Assembly (NCBI RefSeq): GCF_014174215.1 | Contig: NZ_JABEQL010000003.1 | Coordinates: 124,001-188,000 of the forward strand | Source of the DNA: Gluconacetobacter tumulicola | GTDB lineage: Bacteria > Pseudomonadota > Alphaproteobacteria > Acetobacterales > Acetobacteraceae | DNA: 64,000 nucleotides | Direction of reading: 5' to 3' | Shown: positions 37,924 through 45,588 of the stretch, one piece after another | How positions within the stretch are numbered: the first letter of the stretch is position 1 | How the letters are laid out: the number at the start of each line of letters is the position of its first letter | Notes under the pieces: generated by a model | The model's database searches: none | What the model was told of the DNA's origin: nothing | The model's input: only the letters and a program-made list of their open reading frames with translations | Program-made: the position numbers and the translations under genes

Positions 37924-37941
37924 ATGTTCGTAAACGAACAT
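37924..37941. promoter_or_regulatory. GlpR operator O1 upstream of glpD
   Basis: ATGTTCGTAAACGAACAT is a palindrome with 7-bp arms and 4-bp centre. It is almost identical to the Escherichia coli GlpR operator consensus (TATGTTCGATAACGAACATA). It lies 20 bp upstream of the glpD ATG, where bound repressor would block the promoter or start site. Confidence 0.85.
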
Positions 37942-38187
37942 AAAAGGAAGAATCAACGCAAAACGAAGCATCGAAGCGCGGTTACGAACTCTTGATGCCC
38001 GGCAGGCGCGTTGCCCTTGACCCACCAAAGGGCGGTCGCCTTTGGAAATCCATTCGGTACCAAATGATTGGAGCGCGGAGCTTCAGGCTCTGCCGGGTCT
38101 CAGCCGGAATTGGCCGAGGCTTCTTCAGCCGGAACGGCCCGCCTTATGCGTCACTCTCAAGGCGCGTTGATATAAGACCCGGCCGCC

Positions 38188-38205
38188 ATGTTCGTTTTAG
38201 AACAT
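38188..38205. promoter_or_regulatory. GlpR operator O2 just downstream of glpR
   Basis: ATGTTCGTTTTAGAACAT keeps the outer ATGTTC/GAACAT arms of the GlpR operator. It begins 10 bp past the glpR stop and its centre is about 264 bp from that of O1, close to 25 helical turns, so repression by looping is possible (inference). Confidence 0.72.
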
Positions 38206-38214
38206 AGCGGACAT

Positions 38215-38994
38215 TTACGCGCCGACACCCGCGATATGCAGGGCGACCTGATGCTGCTCCAGCACCGCACGTACCGATGGCGGCGGCGGCCGATCCGTGA
38301 ACAGCGCCTGCACCTCGGACAGATGCCCCACCCGCCCCATCGGCCGCCGCCCGAACTTGGTGTGATCGGCCAGCAGGAACACGGTGCGCGCATTACGCAT
38401 GATGGCCCGCGCCAGATCGATCTCATCGAGGTCGAAATCCAGCAACGTGCCGTCTTCCTCGATACCGCTGATCCCGATCACCCCGAAATCGGCCCGATAC
38501 TGGTCGATCATCGCGGTCGCGGTCGGGCCCGTGATGCCCCCGTCATGCGAACGCACCGTCCCCCCCGCCACCACAACGCGAAAACTGGATTCCGGCGCCA
38601 GGGTCGAGGCCACATGCAGATTGTTGGTAATGACCCGCAGCCCCTGATGATGCCGCAGGGCGCGGGCGAAGGCCTCGGTCGTCGTACCGATATTGATGAA
38701 CAGCGACGAATGGTCCGGAATTTCCCGGGCCGCGATCTGGCCGATCGCCTCCTTCTCCCGCCGGTTGAGGATCTGCCGCTCGGCATAGGCAATGTTCTCG
38801 ATCGACGAGACCAGCCCCGCCCCGCCATGATGCCGGGCCAACTGCCCGATGCTGGCCAGATGGTTCACGTCGCGGCGGATCGTCTGCACCGCCACACGCA
38901 GGCGCTGCGCCAGTTCCTCGTTCGCCACATAGCCACGCGCGCGCACCAGCGACAGGATCTCGCGATAGCGTTCCTCGGTCGGCACCCCGGCCAT
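38215..38994 (-). CDS. glpR: DeoR-family repressor of glycerol metabolism
   Basis: 259 residues from the ATG at 38994. The N-terminal DeoR helix-turn-helix is EERYREILSLVRARGYVANEELAQRL with VAVQTIRRDVNHL. The C-terminal sensor domain includes INIGTTTEAFARAL and NNLHVA (phosphosugar-isomerase-like fold) and FGVIGISGIEEDG and LLADHTKFGR. In GlpR the effector is glycerol-3-phosphate. Adjacent glpD/F/K and GlpR-type operators support this identity over other DeoR regulators. The gene starts 4 bp after the recQ stop, so it may be transcribed from the recQ promoter. Confidence 0.92.
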   Translation of the reverse strand: MAGVPTEERYREILSLVRARGYVANEELAQRLRVAVQTIRRDVNHLASIGQLARHHGGAGLVSSIENIAYAERQILNRREKEAIGQIAAREIPDHSSLFINIGTTTEAFARALRHHQGLRVITNNLHVASTLAPESSFRVVVAGGTVRSHDGGITGPTATAMIDQYRADFGVIGISGIEEDGTLLDFDLDEIDLARAIMRNARTVFLLADHTKFGRRPMGRVGHLSEVQALFTDRPPPPSVRAVLEQHQVALHIAGVGA

Positions 38995-38998
38995 GGAA

Positions 38999-40852
38999 TC
39001 AGCCCGCCTCGGCCAGAACCTGCAGCACGGCGTCGCCGTAGCGGTCCAGCTTCGACGCCCCCACACCCTTGATCCGCCCCAGTTCGTCCAGCGTCGCCGG
39101 ACGTTCGATCGCGATGTCATGCAACACCGCGTCATGGAAGATCACATAGGGCGGAATTTCCTGTTCCCGCGCCTCCCCCAGCCGCCAGGCACGCAACGCC
39201 GCAAACGGGCCCTCGGCCTCCGGCGGCAGGACAATTGCCGGCCGGGCGGTGCCGGCGGGTTTCGCACCGCGCGTCGTCTTCAGTTCCTCAACCGGATCGT
39301 CGCGCAGCAGCACCTTTTCCTCGCCCCGCAGGATCGGGCGGGCCAGCGGCTCGTTCAGCGCCAGCGCATTGTAATCGCCGGTCACCCGAATGGCCCCGCG
39401 CGCGATCAACTGCCGGATCACCCCGCGCCAGAACTGCTCCGGCCTGTCCTTGCCGATCCCGAACACGCTCAACCGGTCATGGCTGTAGCGCGCCCCCATT
39501 TCGTTCACCTTGCCGCGCAGCACCGCCGCCACATGCACGGCGCCGAATTTCTGGCCAATGCGATAGATCGTCGACAGGACCTTCTGCGCCTCGACGGTAC
39601 CGTCGAACGAGGCGACCGGATTGCGGCAATTGTCGCAATGCCCGCACGGCGTGGCCAGCGTCTCGCCGAAACAGCCCAGCAGCGCCTGCGTGCGACACCC
39701 CGTGGTCTCGGTCAGGGTGATCATCGCCTCCAGCCGGGCGCTCATGATCCGCTTCTGCGCCTCGGGCGCGGCCGATTGCTCCAGCCAGTGCCGCGCCCGC
39801 GCGATATCGTCACCGCCATAGAGCAGGACGGTCTCCGATTTCTCGCCATCACGGCCGGCGCGGCCAATCTGCTGGTAATAGGCTTCGGGCGACGAGGGCA
39901 TGTCCAGATGCACCACCGTCCGCACGTCCGGTCGGTCGATCCCCATCCCGAACGCCACGGTCGCGACGATCACCACCGGCTCGCCGGAGCGGAAACGGGC
40001 CAGGGCCGCGCGCTTCTCGATCGGCGACAATCCGGCATGGAACGGCAACGCCGGCCAGTCACGCTCGGCGAGCGACTTCGCCACCCGCTCGGTCTTGTTG
40101 CGGCTGCCGCAATAGACAATCGCCGCCTCGCCCGCATGCCGCCCCAGCACTTCGAGCACCTGCCGCAGCTCCGACGTCTTCGCCCGCACGGCGATATCGA
40201 GGTTCGGCCGATGGAAGCTGGCGCGCAGCACCAGCGCCTCGGGCATCGCCAGCGCGCCCAGGATGTCGGTCTGGGTGCGCGGATCGGCGGTGGCCGTCAG
40301 CGCAATGCGCGGCACACCGGGAAAATGCTCGGGCAGGCTGGCCAGCGCCCGATATTCGGGCCGGAATTCATGCCCCCAGGCCGAAATGCAATGCGCCTCG
40401 TCAATCGCAATCACCGAGATCGTCAGCCGCGACAGCCGATCCAGCGTGCCGGGCGACAGCAGCCGCTCGGGCGAGACATACAGGATATCCAGTCGGCCGG
40501 CGGCCAGGTCCGACCGCACCCGCGCCGCGTCATCGGGCTCCAGTTCCGAATGCAGCGCCCCGGCATTCACCCCGACCTGCCGCAGCGCCGCCACCTGGTC
40601 GTCCATCAGCGCGATCAGCGGCGAAATCACCAGCCCGGTGCCCGGACGCGCCAGGGCCGGCACCTGGTAGCAGATGCTCTTGCCGCCGCCGGTCGGCATC
40701 AGCACCAGGCAATCGCGCCCGGCCATCACCGCATCCACCGCCTCTTCCTGCAGGCCGCGGAAATCCGGGAATCCGAACACGCGCGACAGGATCGCCCGGG
40801 GCGTATCCTCCGCCTCGACACCCGTCATGCCGGCAAGGGGCGACCTCATCAT
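38999..40852 (-). CDS. recQ: ATP-dependent DNA helicase RecQ
   Basis: About 617 residues from the ATG at 40852; ATGs at 40849 and 40828 are alternatives. Motifs: FRGLQEEAVDAVMAGRDCLV, LMPTGGGKSICYQVPAL (Walker A), VIAIDEAHCISAWGHEFRPEY (DEAH and RecQ signature), ATVAFGMGIDRPDVRTVVH and QQIGRAGRDG. The zinc-binding RQC region has ATPCGHCDNC, and the C-terminal HRDC domain ends near LDELGRIKGVGASKLDRYG. It acts in recombination and replication repair. It is preceded by the OmpA-like lipoprotein gene and followed 4 bp later by glpR. Confidence 0.94.
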   Translation of the reverse strand: MMRSPLAGMTGVEAEDTPRAILSRVFGFPDFRGLQEEAVDAVMAGRDCLVLMPTGGGKSICYQVPALARPGTGLVISPLIALMDDQVAALRQVGVNAGALHSELEPDDAARVRSDLAAGRLDILYVSPERLLSPGTLDRLSRLTISVIAIDEAHCISAWGHEFRPEYRALASLPEHFPGVPRIALTATADPRTQTDILGALAMPEALVLRASFHRPNLDIAVRAKTSELRQVLEVLGRHAGEAAIVYCGSRNKTERVAKSLAERDWPALPFHAGLSPIEKRAALARFRSGEPVVIVATVAFGMGIDRPDVRTVVHLDMPSSPEAYYQQIGRAGRDGEKSETVLLYGGDDIARARHWLEQSAAPEAQKRIMSARLEAMITLTETTGCRTQALLGCFGETLATPCGHCDNCRNPVASFDGTVEAQKVLSTIYRIGQKFGAVHVAAVLRGKVNEMGARYSHDRLSVFGIGKDRPEQFWRGVIRQLIARGAIRVTGDYNALALNEPLARPILRGEEKVLLRDDPVEELKTTRGAKPAGTARPAIVLPPEAEGPFAALRAWRLGEAREQEIPPYVIFHDAVLHDIAIERPATLDELGRIKGVGASKLDRYGDAVLQVLAEAG

Positions 40853-40871
40853 GCGGTCCGCAACCGGGGCG

Positions 40872-41246
40872 TCAGGGTGCTGCAATCTCAATCTCGACCC
40901 GGCGCGACCCGACAGCGCCGTCCTCGTTCGCGGGCGCACGCGGCCGCTGCCGGATACGGTCGGCCTTCACCCCGTCAGCCACCAATTGTCCCGAGACCTT
41001 CTTCACCCGATCGATGGCCAGCAGGGCATCGGCCGACAGGTCGCCATGCGCCGAGGCATACCCCTCGACCGTCACGACCGAGAGCGGATATTGCCCGGCC
41101 TGCTCCGCCGCATGCTGCACCACCCACAGGGCCGGGTCTTCCAGCGCCGTGGAATCGCGCGTGAAGAACACAACATATTTCCGCGACGGACCGTCGGCGC
41201 ATCCCGCCAGCAGGCACAACCCCAGGACCAGAGAGAGGCGACGCAT
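40872..41246 (-). CDS. OmpA-like domain lipoprotein
   Basis: 124 residues. A lipoprotein signal with lipobox LLAGC puts the acylated cysteine at residue 16. After YVVFFTRDSTALEDPAL comes a small OmpA_C-like peptidoglycan-binding domain: VVTVEGYASAHGDLSADALLAIDRV, VADGVKADRIRQRPRA and SRRVEIEI. It probably anchors in the outer membrane and touches peptidoglycan. It sits between the repeat array and recQ on the minus strand. Confidence 0.78.
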   Translation of the reverse strand: MRRLSLVLGLCLLAGCADGPSRKYVVFFTRDSTALEDPALWVVQHAAEQAGQYPLSVVTVEGYASAHGDLSADALLAIDRVKKVSGQLVADGVKADRIRQRPRAPANEDGAVGSRRVEIEIAAP

Positions 41247-41361
41247 CGGCAGATCCCCTTGCTTGAACGGCTTACGGATGAATCCGCCGCTAACAATGCG
41301 GGAAAGTCAGCGACATATGGACAGGGGACCTTGGTGCCTCCTCCCCACCCCCACGTCAACA

Positions 41362-42027
41362 GTTTCTGCCCGGAAACGGGGTTCTGGTGGCGATCCGACG
41401 CGCGTTTCCTGTGCGCCGGTGCTCACGGCCATCAAGGCCGCTCCGCTCCGGTGCTCGGAAACACACGACGGCCGTGCCGCTGCGCGGCACTCTCGCTCAC
41501 CAGAACCCCGTTTCCGGGCAGAAACCCGTGCGCCCCTTGGAAGACATTTGCGTCGGCGATCCGACGCACGTTTCCTGTGCGCCGGTGCTCACGGCCATCA
41601 AGGCCGCTCCGCTCCGATGCTCGGAAACACACGACGGCCGTGCCGCTGCGCGGCACTCTCGTTCACCAGAACCCCGTTTCCGGGCAGAAACCCATGCGCC
41701 CCTTGGAAGACATTTGCGTCGGCGATCCGACGCGCGTTTCCTGTGCGCCGGTGCTCACGGCCATCAAGGCCGCTCCGCTCCGATGCTCGGAAACACACGC
41801 CGGGCGCGGCCCGTTCCGGACCGCTCTCGCTCACCAGCACACCTTTCCGGGCAGAAACCCGTGCGCCCCTTGGAAAACATTTGCATCGGCAATCCGACGC
41901 CGTTTTCTGCGCTTCGCGGCAGACGGCCATCAAGGCCGCTCCGCTTCGATGCTCGGAAACACACGACGGGCGTGCCGCTGCGCGGCACTCTCGCTCACCA
42001 GAACCCCATTTCCGGGCAGAAACCCGT
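41362..42027 (+). repeat. Palindromic repeat element, copy B: tandem array of four 166-bp units
   Basis: The core string ACGGCCATCAAGGCC begins at 41425, 41591, 41757 and 41923, an exact 166-bp period. Unit 1 (41362-41525) is bounded by perfect 28-bp inverted arms (41362-41389 and 41498-41525). Units 2-4 keep the right arm, but a linker with a GCGTCGG/CCGACGC hairpin replaces the left arm. Unit 4 has a diverged left half. Each unit carries a hairpin such as GTGCCG-CTGCG-CGGCAC, which in unit 3 is replaced by GCGGCCCG-TTC-CGGACCGC. The array fills the gap between cydC and the lipoprotein gene. Bases 41247-41361 hold only presumed promoter sequence. Confidence 0.9.
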
Positions 42028-42061
42028 GCGCCCCCTGTTCGATATTAGCGAGCCGCCCGCT

Positions 42062-43759
42062 TCAAACAGCGGCGGCGACTGCCTTTCCGTCCGACAGGCG
42101 CCAGACGCGGTCCAGTTTTTCCACCCCGACCAACCGATGCGCGATCAGGATCACCGTGCGGCCGGCCGTCACGTCATAGAGCGTGGTCAGGAATTCGCGT
42201 TCGGTCTCGGCATCCAGCCCGGTCGCCGGCTCGTCCAGAATCAGGATCGGCGCGTCGGACAGCAGGGTCCGCGCCAGCGCGATCCGCCGCCCCTGGCCAC
42301 CCGAGAGCGACGCCCCGCCCTCGCCCAGCCAGGCATCCAGCCCCTCGGGCAGCGCGCGGACCACATCGCCCACCTGGGCACGATCCAGCGCCGTCCACAG
42401 GTCGGCCTCCGTCGCATCGGGCCGACCCAACAACAGATTAGCGCGGATCGTATCGGCAAACAGATGCGTGGCCTGAGACAGCCACGCCATCCGCTGGCGC
42501 ACCGAACCACTCTCCAGCGTCGCCAGCTCCTCGCCCCCCAGCATGATCCGCCCCGATGACGGCGACGCCACCTTCAGCAGCAGCGCCGCGAGCGAGGATT
42601 TGCCAATCCCCGACGGCCCCAGGATCGCAACCCGCGCTCCCTGCCGGATCTCCAGGTTCAATCCGTCGAATACGGCAGCCCGATCCGCCTGCCAGCGGAA
42701 CGAGACCTGCTCGAAGCGGATATCGGTACCGGCCGGGGCCGGCCGCGTACCCACGCTGACCGCCGGCCCGTCGCTCTCACCAACAGCAACCACCCGCGCC
42801 GCCGCACGGCTGATCCCACCGGCCAGCGCCCCGGCCCGCGTCAGGCCACCGGCACTCTCGAACCCCGCGATCACAAGAAACAGCAGCCCCACCCCACGCG
42901 CCGCCGGGATCGACCCCAGCCCGACACCCAGGATCGCGGCCAGCACCGCCAGCACCGCCGCCTGACCGCACAGATAGGACACCCCGCCCATCACCGCCAG
43001 TAACCGCGCCTGCCGCGCCTGCCCCCGCAGCAACGCGGCATCGCGCGCCCGCGCATGCGCCAACATGCGTCCTTCAGCCCCAAAGGCCCGGATCTCGCGC
43101 AGCCCGGTGACCAGATCCAGCACGCCGATCCGCAGATCGGCCAGACGATGCGTCAGGATCGCCGCCTCGCGCCGCCCCATCAGCGCCGCCGCCAGCGGCA
43201 GCACAAAGGCGCCGACCACGAACAACCCGCCAACGATCACCGCCAGCACCGGGTCGACCGGCAGAACCGTCAGCACCAGAAACGGCAGGACCAGACACGC
43301 CCCAGCCAGCGGAACCATGATCCGCAGATACAGCCCGTCCAGCGCCTCGACATCCGACACCAGGCGCGACAGCAGGTCGCCCGCGCGGCGGAAGCCCAGC
43401 CCGGCCGCCGCCCCACCGGCAAGGCGGCGAAAGAACCAGACGCGGATATCGGCCAGCGCCCGGAACATCGCATCATGCGTGACCAGGCGCTCGACATAGC
43501 GCAGCACCACGCGCGCCACACCCGATGCCCGCAGCAGCACCAGCCCCACCACCGCGCCGCCGAAGGCCAGCCCGGCCATGCGCGCGCCGGCCCCACCCAT
43601 CAGCACCAGCCCGGCCAGCAACGCCAGCAGCGACAATACGGCACCCGCAGCCAGTCGCGGCGCGCGGCGCTTCCACAACCCCATAATGCGCAGCACCGGC
43701 GCCAGGCCGTCACGATCCTCGGCCGCCCGGCCGGACAGGGATCTGTCAGACATGGGCAT
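42062..43759 (-). CDS. cydC: Thiol reductant ABC exporter subunit CydC
   Basis: 565 residues. An N-terminal six-helix ABC exporter domain is followed by a nucleotide-binding domain with Walker A ILGPSGIGKSSLAALLL, signature SLSGGQGRRIALARTLL and Walker B ILILDEPATGLDAETE. The protein pairs with CydD to export glutathione/cysteine to the periplasm, needed for cytochrome bd and c-type cytochrome maturation. The start overlaps cydD by 14 bp (or 8 bp if the ATG at 43753 is used). Its stop is 35 bp from the repeat array. Confidence 0.9.
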   Translation of the reverse strand: MPMSDRSLSGRAAEDRDGLAPVLRIMGLWKRRAPRLAAGAVLSLLALLAGLVLMGGAGARMAGLAFGGAVVGLVLLRASGVARVVLRYVERLVTHDAMFRALADIRVWFFRRLAGGAAAGLGFRRAGDLLSRLVSDVEALDGLYLRIMVPLAGACLVLPFLVLTVLPVDPVLAVIVGGLFVVGAFVLPLAAALMGRREAAILTHRLADLRIGVLDLVTGLREIRAFGAEGRMLAHARARDAALLRGQARQARLLAVMGGVSYLCGQAAVLAVLAAILGVGLGSIPAARGVGLLFLVIAGFESAGGLTRAGALAGGISRAAARVVAVGESDGPAVSVGTRPAPAGTDIRFEQVSFRWQADRAAVFDGLNLEIRQGARVAILGPSGIGKSSLAALLLKVASPSSGRIMLGGEELATLESGSVRQRMAWLSQATHLFADTIRANLLLGRPDATEADLWTALDRAQVGDVVRALPEGLDAWLGEGGASLSGGQGRRIALARTLLSDAPILILDEPATGLDAETEREFLTTLYDVTAGRTVILIAHRLVGVEKLDRVWRLSDGKAVAAAV

Positions 43760-45500
43760 GCCCCTCCTCGACAGGCGCCATCAGGCCGGCGCCCGGCTGC
43801 GAACAGCGTATTCTTCCCAGATCGAGGCACGGGCCGGCAAACGCCCGCACCCCCGCCGCATGGCTGGACAGGATCACCGTCCGCCCCCGCGCCAGAATAC
43901 GCAGGCTGGCGAAGATCTCGCTCTCGGTCTCCGGGTCCAGATGCGCCGTCGGCTCATCCAGCAGCAGCAGCGGCGCATCCTTCAGATAAGCCCGCGCAAT
44001 CGCCACCCGCTGCGCCTGCCCACCCGACAGGCCGAACCCGCCTTCGCCGATCGGCGTATCCAGCCCCTCGGGCAGATCCGCGGCAAAGCGGTCGACCGCT
44101 GCCGCGCGCAGGGCCGCGCGCAATGTATCCTCGTCGGCATCGGGCCGGGCGAACAGAATATTCTCGCGCAGCGTGCCGGCAAACAGCACCGGTTTCTGCC
44201 CGATCCACGACATCAGCCCCGATTGGGCCGCCGGCGCCATGGTGGCCAGGTCCACGCCGCCAACCAGCACGCGGCCGCTATCCGGCACGATAAAGCCCAG
44301 CAGCATCTCGATGATCGTCGATTTGCCGGCGCCGGAAGGCCCCACCAGCGTCAGGATCTCCCCCGCCGGAACGGTGAAGCTCAGCTCTTCGAAGACCGGC
44401 CCGCGCGCGGCATCCCACGCGAAGGTGACGTTCTCGAAAGCCACCGATACCCCGCCCTCCGAGAGGACAGGCACCGCACCCCGTGCCGTAGCGGCCGATA
44501 CCGTCCCGTCCGGCAGGTCCCCCATCGCCGACGCGGCACCGGACGCATGGGCGCGATCCTGATAGGCCAGGGCCAGCGCGCGCAGGGGGGCGAAGAATTC
44601 TGGCACCAGCAGCAGCACGAACAGGCTGCGCGCCACCGCATCGGCCAGCGCGGCCGACGCGCCGCCATGCCGCAGAACCTGCACCATCCCGCCGTCACGC
44701 ACCACGATCAGCACCAGCGCCACCACCATCGCGCAATCGATCGACGCCGAGGACAGAAACGCCACCCGCAGCACCTTCATGGTTCGCCGGCGCAGTTCGT
44801 CGGCGGCATCGGCCAGCCGCTTTGCCTCGTCATCGGCCCGGTTCAGCAGGACGATGGTGGCAATTCCGCGCACCCGATCGAGGAACCGGGCCTGCAACCG
44901 GGTCATGGCCAGAAACTGGTTGCGCGACGCCACGGCGGCGCCGATGCCGAAGACGGCCTGCCCCACCGGCACGGCCAGGCCGCACACGATCATGATCAGC
45001 CCCGCCCTCGGCTGCACCAGCGCGGCCAGCGCCGCGATCAGCCCCGGAACCGCGATCCACAGAACCGAGGCCGGAATCCAGCGCGCGAAGAACCCGTCCA
45101 GGGCCTCGATCCGGTCGACGGCCAGCGCCGTCAGTTCCGCGCTGTGCCGACGCCGCAACAGCGCCGGCCCGCCCCGCAGGATGGCTCCCAGTACCTCGTC
45201 GCGCAGCCGCGCGCGGGCACCACGCCCGGCCCGGGCCGCCGAAACGTCACCCAGGGCCAGCAGCAGGGCGCGCAGCAAGGCCAGCCCCGCCAGGGCGGCC
45301 AGCAACTGGCCGGCACCGGGCCATACGGCCGTACCGGGCCCGACCAACCCCCGCGCGAGGATGGAGGCCACACACCATGCCTGGCCGACGGCCACCAGCC
45401 CTGCCAGCATGCCGCAGGCCATGACGGGCATCGCCTGCCTTCGTCCCAGGCGCGACTGCGCCCGTGTCCAGGCACGCATCACCATTTTGTCACCGCTCAT
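43746..45500 (-). CDS. cydD: Thiol reductant ABC exporter subunit CydD
   Basis: 584 residues. Transmembrane domain with SAELTALAVDRIEALDGFFARW and a nucleotide-binding domain with LVGPSGAGKSTIIEMLLGF, GLSGGQAQRVAIARAYL and LLLLDEPTAHLDPETE. The RYxPQ-like helix region and order cydD-cydC identify the heterodimeric exporter. No cydA/cydB genes are near, although these are often adjacent. An ATG at codon 6 is an alternative start. Confidence 0.9.
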   Translation of the reverse strand: MSGDKMVMRAWTRAQSRLGRRQAMPVMACGMLAGLVAVGQAWCVASILARGLVGPGTAVWPGAGQLLAALAGLALLRALLLALGDVSAARAGRGARARLRDEVLGAILRGGPALLRRRHSAELTALAVDRIEALDGFFARWIPASVLWIAVPGLIAALAALVQPRAGLIMIVCGLAVPVGQAVFGIGAAVASRNQFLAMTRLQARFLDRVRGIATIVLLNRADDEAKRLADAADELRRRTMKVLRVAFLSSASIDCAMVVALVLIVVRDGGMVQVLRHGGASAALADAVARSLFVLLLVPEFFAPLRALALAYQDRAHASGAASAMGDLPDGTVSAATARGAVPVLSEGGVSVAFENVTFAWDAARGPVFEELSFTVPAGEILTLVGPSGAGKSTIIEMLLGFIVPDSGRVLVGGVDLATMAPAAQSGLMSWIGQKPVLFAGTLRENILFARPDADEDTLRAALRAAAVDRFAADLPEGLDTPIGEGGFGLSGGQAQRVAIARAYLKDAPLLLLDEPTAHLDPETESEIFASLRILARGRTVILSSHAAGVRAFAGPCLDLGRIRCSQPGAGLMAPVEEGHAHV

Positions 45501-45588
45501 GACCGCGACCTATAATCGAAGCGCCCGGCCAGGGACACCCATTCCAGATCGTGAATCGCCCCGCCATCCGGCCACCCGCCATGCGGAT

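Larger units (their letters stand above)
37905..38214. promoter_or_regulatory. glp control region between glpR and glpD
   Basis: 310 bp without a gene. It contains the two GlpR-type operators annotated separately, an imperfect palindrome CATTCGGTACCAAATG (38051-38066), and a hairpin CCAAAGG/CCTTTGG (38025-38031 with 38039-38045). The glpDFK promoter should lie here on the minus strand. I cannot assign -35 and -10 hexamers with confidence. Confidence 0.65.

Noticed and set aside
41362-42027. CRISPR-like array
   Set aside because: Period is 166 bp, nearly the whole unit is repeated, there are no short unique spacers and no cas genes nearby.
41014-42559. Long open frames through the repeat array encoding repetitive Arg/Pro-rich proteins
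   Set aside because: They arise from GC-rich repeats, lack ribosome binding sites and domains, and overlap the real lipoprotein and cydC genes on the other strand.
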